A DNA stretch of 64,000 nt from Megachile rotundata (taxonomy: Eukaryota > Arthropoda > Insecta > Hymenoptera > Megachilidae), in NCBI RefSeq assembly GCF_050947335.1, contig NW_027474182.1, positions 1 to 64,000 on the forward strand. The letters are read 5' to 3'. The position numbers and the translations under genes are program-made. Below, piece after piece: positions 1 to 13,305 of this stretch. Every line of letters starts with the position of its first letter. The stretch's first letter is position 1. Below the pieces are notes generated by a model that worked only from the letters and a program-made list of their open reading frames with translations, had not been told where the DNA came from and ran no database searches.

Positions 1-664
1 GAATTACTATACTCACTACTCTTAGTATTATCAATCTAACTCATATTATTAGCCATATTATGCTTAAATGATCGATAGAACCACAATTACTATATTCATT
101 ACTCTTATTATTATCAATCTAACCCATATTATTAGCCATATTATGCTTATATGATCGATAGAACGACAATTACTATACTTATTACACTTATTATTATCAA
201 TGTAACTAATATTATTAGCCATATTATGCTTATATGATCGATAGAACGACAATTACTATACTTATTACTCTTATTATTATCAATCTAACTCATATTATTA
301 GCCATATTGTGCTTATATGAGCGATAGAACGACAATTACTATACTTATTACACTTATTATTATCAATCTAACTAATATTATTAGCCATATTATGCTTAAA
401 TGATCGATAGAACGACAATTACTATACCTATTACTGTTATTATTATCAATCTAACTCATATTATTAGCCATATTATGCTTAAATGATCGATAGAACCACA
501 ATTACTATACTCATTACTCTTATTATTATCAATCTAACGCATATTATTAGCCATATTATGCTTATATGATCGATAGAACGACAATTACTATACTTGTTAC
601 TCTTATTGTTATCAATCTAACTCATATTATTAGCCATATTATGCTTATATGATCGATAGAACGA

Positions 665-910
665 GAATTACTATACTCACTACTCTTAGTATTATCAATC
701 TAACTCATATTATTAGCCATATTATGCTTAAATGATCGATAGAACCACAATTACTATACTCATTACTCTTATTATTATCAATCTAACCCATATTATTAGC
801 CATATTATGCTTATATGATCGATAGAACGACAATTACTATACATATTACACTTATTATTATCAATGTAACTCATATTATTAGCCATATTATGCTTATATG
901 ATCGATAGAA
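665..910. repeat. partial second copy of an 8-monomer (664-bp) unit
   Basis: The monomer series beginning at base 1 (GAATTACTATACTCACTACT, then a GAACCAC monomer, then a TTACACTTATT monomer) starts again at 665. That is 664 bp, or eight monomers, later. The match holds for about three monomers and then the variant order diverges. The same 664-bp pairing recurs within A1 (2,886 against 3,550) and A2 (8,197 against 8,861). Confidence 0.75.
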
Positions 911-1729
911 CGACAATTACTATACTTATTACTGTTATTATTATCAATCTAACACATATTATTAGCCATATTATGCTTATATGATCGATAGAACGACAAT
1001 TACTATACTTATTACTCTTATTATTATCAATCTAACTCATATTATTAGCCATATTGTGCTTATATGAGCGATAGAACGACAATTACTATACTTATTACAC
1101 TTATTATTATCAATCTAACTAATATTATTAGCCATATTATGCTTAAATGATCGATAGAACGACAAATACTATACTTACTACTCTTATTATTATCAACCTA
1201 ACTCATATTATTAACCATATTATGCAGATATGATCGATAGAACGACAATTACTATACTCATTACTCTTATTATTATCAATCTAACTCATGCTATTAGCCA
1301 TATTATGGTTATATGATCGATATAACGACAATTACTATACTTATTACTCTTATTATTATCAATCTAACTCATATTATTAGCCATATTATGCTTATATGAT
1401 CGATAGAACGACAAATACTATACTTACTACTCTTATTATTATCAACCTAACTCATATTATTAACCATATTATGCAGATATGATCGATAGAACGACAATTA
1501 CTATACTTATTAATCTTATTATTATCAATCCAACTCGTATTATTAGCCATATTATGCTTATATGATCGATAGAACGGCAAATACTATACTTATTACTCTT
1601 ATTATTATCAATCTAACTCATATTATTTGCCATATTATGCTTATATGATCGATAGAACGACAATTACTATACTCACTACTCTTAGTATTATCAATCTAAC
1701 TCATATTATTAGCCATATTATGATTATAT

Positions 1730-1737
1730 TATCGATA
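1730..1737. other. example of an 8-bp palindrome TATCGATA at a monomer junction
   Basis: Every standard monomer junction carries ATCGAT. In the variant with TATATTATCGATAG it becomes the 8-bp palindrome TATCGATA, seen many times across the window (for example also near 4,717 and 33,262). TATCGATA is the core site of the insect DREF factor, and CGATA is bound by BEAF-32 in Drosophila. Whether this organism has such proteins, or whether they bind here, is unknown. Confidence 0.35.
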
Positions 1738-4700
1738 GAACGACAATTACTATACTTATTACTGTTATTATTATCAATCTAACTCATATTATTAGCCATA
1801 TTATGCTTAAATGATCGATAGAACGACAATTACTACACTTATTACTCTTATTATTATCAATCTAACTCGTATGATTAGCCATATTATGCTTATATGATCG
1901 ATAGAACGACAATTACCATACTCACTACTCTTAGTATTATCAATCTAACTCATATTATTAGCCATATTATGCTTATATGATCGATAGAACGACAATTACT
2001 ATACTCACTACTCTGAGTATTATCAATCTAACTCATATTATTAGCCATATTATGCTTATATTATCGATAGAACGACAATTCCTATACTTATTACTGTTAT
2101 TATTATCAATCTAACTCATATTATTAGCCATATTATGCTTATATGATCGATAGAATGAAAATTACTATACTCACTACTCTTAGTATTATCACTCTAACTC
2201 ATATTATTAGCCATATTATGCTTATATGATCGAGAGAACGACAATTACTATACTTATTACTCTTATTATTATCAATCTAACTCGTATTATTAGCCATATT
2301 ATGCTTATATGATCGATAGAATGAGAATTACTATACTCACTACTCTTAGTCTTATCAATCTAACTCATATTATTAGCCATATTATGCTTATATTATCGAT
2401 AGAGCGACAATTACTATACTTATTACTGTTATTATTATCAATCTAACTCATATTATTAGCCATATTATGGTTATATTATCGATAGAACGACAATTACTAT
2501 ACTTATTACTGTTATTATTATCAATCTAACTCATATTATTAGCCATATTATGCTTAAATGATCGATAGAACTACAATTTCAATACTCATTACTCTTATTA
2601 TTATCAATCTAATTCATATTACTAGCCATATTATGCTTATATGATCGATAGAACGAGAATTACTATACTCACTACTCTTAGTATTATCAATCTAACTCAT
2701 ATTATTAGCCATATTATGCTTATATGATCGATAGAACGACAATTACTATACTTGTTACTCTTATTGTTATCAATCTAACTCATATTATTAGCCATATTAT
2801 GCTTATATGATCGATAGAACGAGAATTACTATACTCACTACTCTTAGTATTATCAATCTAACTCATATTATTAGCCATATTATGCTTAAATGATCGATAG
2901 AACCACAATTACTATACTCATTACTCTTATTATTATCAATCTAACCCATATTATTAGCCATATTATGCTTATATGATCGATAGAACGACAATTACTATAC
3001 TTATTACACTTATTATTATCAATGTAACTCATATTATTAGCCATATTATGCTTATATGATCGATAGAACGACAATTACTATACTTATTACTCTTATTATT
3101 ATCAATCTAACTCATATTATTAGCCATATTGTGCTTATATGAGCGATAGAACGACAATTACTATACTTATTACACTTATTATTATCAATCTAACTAATAT
3201 TATTAGCCATATTATGCTTAAATGATCGATAGAACGACAATTACTATACCTATTACTGTTATTATTATCAATCTAACTCATATTATTAGCCATATTATGC
3301 TTAAATGATCGATAGAACCACAATTACTATACTCATTACTCTTGTTATTATCAATCTAACGCATATTATTAGCCATATTATGCTTATATGATCGATAGAA
3401 CGACAATTACTATACTTGTTACTCTTATTGTTATCAATCTAACTCATATTATTAGCCATATTATGCTTATATGATCGATAGAACGAGAATTACTATACTC
3501 ACTACTCTTAGTATTATCAATCTAACTCATATTATTAGCCATATTATGCTTAAATGATCGATAGAACCACAATTACTATACTCATTACTCTTATTATTAT
3601 CAATCTAACCCATATTATTAGCCATATTATGCTTATATGATCGATAGAACGACAATTACTATACATATTACACTTATTATTATCAATGTAACTCATATTA
3701 TTAGCCATATTATGCTTATATGATCGATAGAACGACAATTACTATACTTATTACTGTTATTATTATCAATCTAACTCATATTATTAGCCATATTATGCTT
3801 ATATGATCGATAGAATGAGAATTACTATACTCACTACTCTTAGTATTATCACTCTAACTCATATTATGAGCCATATTATGCTTGTATGATCGAGAGAACG
3901 ACAATTACTATACTTATTACTCTTATTATTATCAATCTAACTCATATTATTAGCCATATTATGCTTAAATGATCGATAGAACTACAATTACTATACTCAT
4001 TACTCTTATTATTATCAATCTAACTCATATTATTAGCCATATTATGCTTATATGATCGATAGAACGAGAATTACTATGCTCACTACTCTTAGTATTATCA
4101 ATCTAACTCATATTATTAGCCATATTATGCTTATATGATCGATAGAACGACAATTACTATACTTATTACTCTTATTATTATCAATCTAACTCATATTATT
4201 AGCCATATTGTGCTTATATGAGCGATAGAACGACAATTACTATACTTATTACACTTATTATTATCAATCTAACTAATATTATTAGCCATATTATGCTTAT
4301 ATGATCGATAGAACGACAATTACTATACTTATTACTCATATTATTATCAATTTAACTCATATTATTGGCCATATTGTGCTTATATGAGCGATAGAACGAC
4401 AATTAATATATTTATTACACTCACTATTATCAATCTAACTCATATTATTAACCATATTGTGCAGATATGATCGATAGAACGACAATTACTATACTCATTA
4501 CTCTTATTATTATCAATCCAACTCGTATTATTAGCCATATTATGCGTATATGATCGATAGAACGGCAAATACTATACTTATTACTCTTATTATTATCAAT
4601 CTAACTCATATTATTTGCCATATTATGCTTATATGATCGATAGAACGACAATTACTATACTCACTACTCTTAGTATTATCAATCTAACTCATATTATTAG

Positions 4701-6551
4701 CCATATTATGATTATATTATCGATAGAACGACAATTACTATACTTATTACTGTTATTATTATCAATCTAACTCATATTATTAGCCATATTATGCTTAAAT
4801 GATCGATAGAACGACAATTACTATACTTATTACTCTTATTATTATCAATCTAACTCGTATTATTAGCCATATTATGCTTATATGATCGATAGAACGACAA
4901 TTACTATACTCACTACTCTGAGTATTATCAATCTAACTCATATTATTAGCCATATTATGCTTATATTATCGATAGAACGACAATTACTATACTTATTACT
5001 GTTATTATTATCAATCTAACTCATATTATTAGCCATATTATGCTTATATGATCGATAGAATGAAAATTACTATACTCACTACTCTTAGTACTATCACTCT
5101 AACTCATATTATTAGCCATATTATGCTTATATGATCGAGAGAACGACAATTACTATACTTATTACTCTTATTATTATCAATCTAACTCGTATTATTAGCC
5201 ATATTATGCTTATATGATCGTTAGAATGAGAATTACTATACTAACTACTCTTAGTCTTATCAATCTAACTCATATTATTAGCCATATTATGCTTATATTA
5301 TCGATAGAACGACAATTACTATACTTATTACTGTTATTATTATCAATCTAACTCATATTATTAGCCATATTATGGTTATATTATCGATAGAACGACAATT
5401 ACTATACTTATTACTGTTATTATTATCAATCTAACTCATATTATTAGCCATATTATGCTTAAATGATCGATAGAACTACAATTTCTATACTTGTTACTCT
5501 TATTGTTATCAATCTAACTCATATTATTAGCCATATTATGCTTATATGATCGATAGAACGAGAATTACTATACTCACTACTCTTAGTATTATCAATCTAA
5601 CTCATATTATTAGCCATATTATGCTTAAATGATCGATAGAACCACAATTACTATACTCATTACTCTTATTATTATCAATCTAACCCATATTATTAGCCAT
5701 ATTATGCTTATATGATCGATAGAACGACAATTACTATACTTATTACTGTTATTATTATCAATCTAACTCATATTATTAGCCATATTATGCTTAAATGATC
5801 GATAGAACTACAATTTCTATACTCATTACTCTTATTATTATCAATCTAACTCATATTATTAGCCATATTATGCTTATATGATCGATAGAACGAGAATTAC
5901 TATACTCACTACTCTTAGTATTATCAATCTAACTCATATTATTAGCCATATTATGCTTATATGATCGATAGAACGACAATTACTATACTTGTTACTCTTA
6001 TTGTTATCAATCTAACTCATATTATTAGCCATATTATGCTTATATGATCGATAGAACGAGAATTACTATACTTATTACTGTTATTATTATCAATCTAACT
6101 CATATTATTAGCCATATTATGGTTATATTATCGATAGAACGACAATTACTATACTTATTACTGTTATTATTATCAATCTAACTCATATTATTAGCCATAT
6201 TATGCTTAAATGATCGATAGAACTACAATTTCTATACTCATTACTCTTATTATTATCAATCTAATTCATATTACTAGCCATATTATGCTTATATGATCGA
6301 TAGAACGAGAATTACTATACTCACTACTCTTAGTATTATCAATCTAACTCATATTATTAGCCATATTATGCTTATATGATCGATAGAACGACAATTACTA
6401 TACTTGTTACTCTTATTGTTATCAATCTAACTCATATTATTAGCCATATTATGCTTATATGATCGATAGAACGAGAATAACTATACTCACTACTCTTAGT
6501 ATTATCAATCTAACTCATATTATTAGCCATATTATGCTTAAATGATCGATA

Positions 6552-6633
6552 GACGACAATTACTATACTCATTACTCTTATTATTATCAATCTAACTCGT
6601 ATTATTAGCCATATTATGCTTATATGATCGATA
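6552..6633 (+). repeat. 82-bp monomer variant (GATAGACGAC)
   Basis: One A is missing from the usual GATAGAACGAC junction, so this monomer is 82 bp. The same variant occurs at about 11,945, 17,191, 21,176 and 22,005. In each case it follows a CTTAAATGATCG junction and is followed by a CTCATTACTC monomer. It therefore tags one monomer lineage and explains the one-base shortfalls in the 5,311-bp and 829-bp repeat distances. Confidence 0.9.
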
Positions 6634-6965
6634 GAACGACAAATACTATACTTATTACTCTTATTATTATCAATCTAACTAATATTATTAGCCATATTAT
6701 GCTTATATTATCGATAGAACGAGAATTACTATACTTATTACTGTTATTATTATCAATCTAACTCATATTATTAACCATATTATGCTTATATGATCGAGAG
6801 AACGACAATTACTATACTTATTACTCTTATTATTATCAATCTAACTCATATTATTAGCCTTATTATGCTTATATTATCGATAGAACGACAATTACTATAC
6901 CTATTACTGTTATTATTATCAATCTAACTCATATTATTAGCCATATTATGCTTAAATGATCGATA

Positions 6966-7048
6966 GAACGACAATTACTATACTTATTACTCTTATTATT
7001 ATCAATCTAACTCATATTATTAGCCATATTATGCTTATATGATCGATA
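6966..7048 (+). repeat. reference copy of the 83-bp monomer
   Basis: This copy matches the apparent majority base at essentially every position and is exactly 83 bp, taking GAACGAC as an arbitrary start. By hand count it has 29 A, 34 T, 14 C and 6 G, so 24% G+C with more than twice as much C as G on this strand. It contains one GATC, one ATCGAT palindrome and two CATATTAT elements 14 bp apart. Positions 10-36 read as three related 9-bp TTA-rich units. Because 83 is not a multiple of 3, any reading frame rotates through all three phases in successive monomers. Confidence 0.95.
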
Positions 7049-7910
7049 GAACGACAAATACTATACTTATTACTCTTATTATTATCAATCTAACTAATAT
7101 TATTAGCCATATTATGCTTATATTATCGATAGAACGAGAATTACTATACTTATTACTGTTATTATTATCAATCTAACTCATATTATTAACCATATTATGC
7201 TTATATGATCGAGAGAACGACAATTACTATACTTATTACTCTTATTATTATCAATCTAACTCATATTATTAGCCTTATTATGCTTATATGATCAATAGAA
7301 CGACAATTACTGTAGTTATTACTCTTATTATTATCAATCTAACTCATATTATTAGCCATATTATGCTTATATGATCGATAGAACGAGAATTACTATACTC
7401 ACTACTCTTAGTATTATCAATCTAACTCATATTATTAGCCATATTATGGTTATATTATCGATAGAACGACAATTACTATACTTATTACTGTTATTATTAT
7501 CAATCTAACTCATATTATTAGCCATATTATGCTTAAATGATCTATAGAACGACAATTACTATACTTATTACTCTTATTATTATCAATCTAACTCATATTA
7601 TTAGCCATATTATGCTTATATGATCGATAGAACGACAAATACTATACTTATTACTCTTATTATTATCAATCTAACTAATATTATTAGCCATATTATGCTT
7701 ATATTATCGATAGAACTACAATTACTATACTCATTACTCTTATTATTATCAATCTAACTCATATTATTAGCCATATTATGCTTATATGATCGATAGAACG
7801 AGAATTACTATGCTCACTACTCTTAGTATTATCAATCTAACTCATATTATTAGCCATATTATGCTTATATGATCGATAGAACGACAATTACTATACTTAT
7901 TACTCTTATT

Positions 7911-10900
7911 ATTATCAATCTAATTCATATTACTAGCCATATTATGCTTATATGATCGATAGAACGAGAATTACTATACTCACTACTCTTAGTATTATCA
8001 ATCTAACTCATATTATTAGCCATATTATGCTTATATGATCGATAGAACGACAATTACTATACTTGTTACTCTTATTGTTATCAATCTAACTCATATTATT
8101 AGCCATATTATGCTTATATGATCGATAGAACGAGAATTACTATACTCACTACTCTTAGTATTATCAATCTAACTCATATTATTAGCCATATTATGCTTAA
8201 ATGATCGATAGAACCACAATTACTATACTCATTAATCTTATTATTATCAATCTAACCCATATTATTAGCCATATTATGCTTATATGATCGATAGAACGAC
8301 AATTACTATACTTATTACACTTATTATTATCAATGTAACTCATATTATTAGCCATATTATGCTTATATGATCGATAGAACGACAATTACTATACTTATTA
8401 CTCTTATTATTATCAATCTAACTCATATTATTAGCCATATTGTGCTTATATGAGCGATAGAACGACAATTACTATACTTATTACACTTATTATTATCAAT
8501 CTAACTAATATTATTAGCCATATTATGCTTAAATGATCGATAGAACGACAATTACTATACCTATTACTGTTATTATTATCAATCTAACTCATATTATTAG
8601 CCATATTATGCTTAAATGATCGATAGAACCACAATTACTATACTCATTACTCTTGTTATTATCAATCTAACGCATATTATTAGCCATATTATGCTTATAT
8701 GATCGATAGAACGACAATTACTATACTTGTTACTCTTATTGTTATCAATCTAACTCATATTATTAGCCATATTATGCTTATATGATCGATAGAACGAGAA
8801 TTACTATACTCACTACTCTTAGTATTATCAATCTAACTCATATTATTAGCCATATTATGCTTAAATGATCGATAGAACCACAATTACTATACTCATTACT
8901 CTTATTATTATCAATCTAACCCATATTATTAGCCATATTATGCTTATATGATCGATAGAACGACAATTACTATACATATTACACTTATTATTATCAATGT
9001 AACTCATATTATTAGCCATATTATGCTTATATGATCGATAGAACGACAATTACTATACTTATTACTGTTATTATTATCAATCTAACTCATATTATTAGCC
9101 ATATTATGCTTATATGATCGATAGAATGAGAATTACTATACTCACTACTCTTAGTATTATCACTCTAACTCATATTATGAGCCATATTATGCTTGTATGA
9201 TCGAGAGAACGACAATTACTATACTTATTACTCTTATTATTATCAATCTAACTCATATTATTAGCCATATTATGCTTAAATGATCGATAGAACTACAATT
9301 ACTATACTCATTACTCTTATTATTATCAATCTAACTCATATTATTAGCCATATTATGCTTATATGATCGATAGAACGAGAATTACTATGCTCACTACTCT
9401 TAGTATTATCAATCTAACTCATATTATTAGCCATATTATGCTTATATGATCGATAGAACGACAATTACTATACTTATTACTCTTATTATTATCAATCTAA
9501 CTCATATTATTAGCCATATTGTGCTTATATGAGCGATAGAACGACAATTACTATACTTATTACACTTATTATTATCAATCTAACTAATATTATTAGCCAT
9601 ATTATGCTTATATGATCGATAGAACGACAATTACTATACTTATTACTCATATTATTATCAATTTAACTCATATTATTGGCCATATTGTGCTTATATGAGC
9701 GATAGAACGACAATTAATATATTTATTACACTCACTATTATCAATCTAACTCATATTATTAACCATATTGTGCAGATATGATCGATAGAACGACAATTAC
9801 TATACTCATTACTCTTATTATTATCAATCCAACTCGTATTATTAGCCATATTATGCGTATATGATCGATAGAACGGCAAATACTATACTTATTACTCTTA
9901 TTATTATCAATCTAACTCATATTATTTGCCATATTATGCTTATATGATCGATAGAACGACAATTACTATACTCACTACTCTTAGTATTATCAATCTAACT
10001 CATATTATTAGCCATATTATGATTATATTATCGATAGAACGACAATTACTATACTTATTACTGTTATTATTATCAATCTAACTCATATTATTAGCCATAT
10101 TATGCTTAAATGATCGATAGAACGACAATTACTATACTTATTACTCTTATTATTATCAATCTAACTCGTATTATTAGCCATATTATGCTTATATGATCGA
10201 TAGAACGACAATTACCATACTCACTACTCTTAGTATTATCCATCTAACTCATATTATTAGCCATATTATGCTTATATGATCGATAGAACGACAATTACTA
10301 TACTCACTACTCTGAGTATTATCAATCTAACTCATATTATTAGCCATATTATGCTTATATTATCGATAGAACGACAATTACTATACTTATTACTGTTATT
10401 ATTATCAATCTAACTCATATTATTAGCCATATTATGCTTATATGATCGATAGAATGAAAATTACTATACTCACTACTCTTAGTATTATCACTCTAACTCA
10501 TATTATTAGCCATATTATGCTTATATGATCGAGAGAACGACAATTACTATACTTATTACTCTTATTATTATCAATCTAACTCGTATTATTAGCCATATTA
10601 TGCTTATATGATCGTTAGAATGAGAATTACTATACTAACTACTCTTAGTCTTATCAATCTAACTCATATTATTAGCCATATTATGCTTATATTATCGATA
10701 GAACGACAATTACTATACTTATTACTGTTATTATTATCAATCTAACTCATATTATTAGCCATATTATGGTTATATTATCGATAGAACGACAATTACTATA
10801 CTTATTACTGTTATTATTATCAATCTAACTCATATTATTAGCCATATTATGCTTAAATGATCGATAGAACTACAATTTCTATACTTGTTACTCTTATTGT

Positions 10901-13305
10901 TATCAATCTAACTCATATTATTAGCCATATTATGCTTATATGATCGATAGAACGAGAATTACTATACTCACTACTCTTAGTATTATCAATCTAACTCATA
11001 TTATTAGCCATATTATGCTTAAATGATCGATAGAACCACAATTACTATACTCATTACTCTTATTATTATCAATCTAACCCATATTATTAGCCATATTATG
11101 CTTATATGATCGATAGAACGACAATTACTATACTTATTACTGTTATTATTATCAATCTAACTCATATTATTAGCCATATTATGCTTAAATGATCGATAGA
11201 ACTACAATTTCTATACTCATTACTCTTATTATTATCAATCTAACTCATATTATTAGCCATATTATGCTTATATGATCGATAGAACGAGAATTACTATACT
11301 CACTACTCTTAGTATTATCAATCTAACTCATATTATTAGCCATATTATGCTTATATGATCGATAGAACGACAATTACTATACTTGTTACTCTTATTGTTA
11401 TCAATCTAACTCATATTATTAGCCATATTATGCTTATATGATCGATAGAACGAGAATTACTATACTTATTACTGTTATTATTATCAATCTAACTCATATT
11501 ATTAGCCATATTATGGTTATATTATCGATAGAACGACAATTACTATACTTATTACTGTTATTATTATCAATCTAACTCATATTATTAGCCATATTATGCT
11601 TAAATGATCGATAGAACTACAATTTCTATACTCATTACTCTTATTATTATCAATCTAATTCATATTACTAGCCATATTATGCTTATATGATCGATAGAAC
11701 GAGAATTACTATACTCACTACTCTTAGTATTATCAATCTAACTCATATTATTAGCCATATTATGCTTATATGATCGATAGAACGACAATTACTATACTTG
11801 TTACTCTTATTGTTATCAATCTAACTCATATTATTAGCCATATTATGCTTATATGATCGATAGAACGAGAATAACTATACTCACTACTCTTAGTATTATC
11901 AATCTAACTCATATTATTAGCCATATTATGCTTAAATGATCGATAGACGACAATTACTATACTCATTACTCTTATTATTATCAATCTAACTCGTATTATT
12001 AGCCATATTATGCTTATATGATCGATAGAACGACAAATACTATACTTATTACTCTTATTATTATCAATCTAACTAATATTATTAGCCATATTATGCTTAT
12101 ATTATCGATAGAACGAGAATTACTATACTTATTACTGTTATTATTATCAATCTAACTCATATTATTAACCATATTATGCTTATATGATCGAGAGAACGAC
12201 AATTACTATACTTATTACTCTTATTATTATCAATCTAACTCATATTATTAGCCTTATTATGCTTATATTATCGATAGAACGACAATTACTATACCTATTA
12301 CTGTTATTATTATCAATCTAACTCATATTATTAGCCATATTATGCTTAAATGATCGATAGAACGACAATTACTATACTTATTACTCTTATTATTATCAAT
12401 CTAACTCATATTATTAGCCATATTATGCTTATATGATCGATAGAACGACAAATACTATACTTATTACTCTTATTATTATCAATCTAACTAATATTATTAG
12501 CCATATTATGCTTATATTATCGATAGAACGAGAATTACTATACTTATTACTGTTATTATTATCAATCTAACTCATATTATTAACCATATTATGCTTATAT
12601 GATCGAGAGAACGACAATTACTATACTTATTACTCTTATTATTATCAATCTAACTCATATTATTAGCCTTATTATGCTTATATGATCAATAGAACGACAA
12701 TTACTGTAGTTATTACTCTTATTATTATCAATCTAACTCATATTATTAGCCATATTATGCTTATATGATCGATAGAACGAGAATTACTATACTCACTACT
12801 CTTAGTATTATCAATCTAACTCATATTATTAGCCATATTATGGTTATATTATCGATAGAACGACAATTACTATACTTATTACTGTTATTATTATCAATCT
12901 AACTCATATTATTAGCCATATTATGCTTAAATGATCTATAGAACGACAATTACTATACTTATTACTCTTATTATTATCAATCTAACTCATATTATTAGCC
13001 ATATTATGCTTATATGATCGATAGAACGACAAATACTATACTTATTACTCTTAATTATTATCAATCTAACTAATATTATTAGCCATATTATGCTTATATT
13101 ATCGATAGAACTACAATTACTATACTCATTACTCTTATTATTATCAATCTAACTCATATTATTAGCCATATTATGCTTATATGATCGATAGAACGAGAAT
13201 TACTATGCTCACTACTCTTAGTATTATCAATCTAACTCATATTATTAGCCATATTATGCTTATATGATCGATAGAACGACAATTACTATACTTATTACTC
13301 TTATT
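7911..13305. repeat. HOR block A2 (65 monomers, 5,395 bp)
   Basis: A tandem copy of A1 with nearly the same variant at each monomer position. It differs by one additional monomer at 10,203-10,285, an inserted A near 13,053 making one 84-bp monomer, and scattered substitutions. It shares the 82-bp monomer (here at about 11,945). Its length is 63 monomers of 83 bp plus one of 82 and one of 84. Homology with A1 ends near 13,318, where A1 reads AATTCATATTACTAG and this copy reads AACTCATATTATTAG. Confidence 0.88.
10203..10285 (+). repeat. monomer present in A2, missing from A1
   Basis: This monomer has ATTACCATACTCACTAC and a substituted ATTATCCATC, and sits directly before a CTCTGAGTATTATC monomer. 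The same two-monomer order occurs at about 1,908-2,073 and 14,937-15,102. In A1 the upstream monomer runs straight into the CTCTGAG monomer at 4,892. Three of four copies keep the pair, so loss of one monomer from A1 is the simplest explanation. Confidence 0.85.

Larger units (their letters stand above)
1..2599. repeat. HOR segment X, first copy
   Basis: An ordered run of about 31 variant monomers. Landmarks from 319 to 595 and from about 1,195 to 2,599 recur 13,030 bp downstream (13,349-13,625 and 14,225-15,629). Examples are the GAGCGATAG junction at 319 against 13,349 and CATGCTATTAGCC at 1,287 against 14,317. Between 596 and 1,195 the two copies carry different variants while keeping the same length. 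The start of the segment is cut by the window edge. Confidence 0.8.
2600..7910. repeat. HOR block A1 (64 monomers, 5,311 bp)
   Basis: This is the first of two adjacent long blocks with the same order of variants. Matching landmarks in A1 and A2 include AATTCATATTACTAG at 2,611 and 7,922, and ATTATTGGCC at 4,361 and 9,672; these are 5,311 bp apart. The ATCGTTAG junction at about 5,218 and 10,612 is 5,394 bp apart. The extra 83 bp is one monomer present in A2 and missing here at 4,892. One 82-bp monomer at 6,552 accounts for 5,311 being one less than 64 x 83. The edges are where the variants stop matching and are accurate to roughly a monomer. Confidence 0.88.

Noticed and set aside
64..252. 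Short open reading frames of 62 codons on the minus strand here and at 728, 2,886, 3,550, 8,197, 8,861, 13,509, 15,916, 19,917 and 20,415; a 76-codon version at 16,340.
   Set aside because: They recur because the repeat recurs. The monomer length (83) shifts the frame each copy, so the product is the monomer read in three phases until a stop. The low-complexity product (rich in I, N, S and Y) has no recognisable domain, and frame persistence depends on chance variants.
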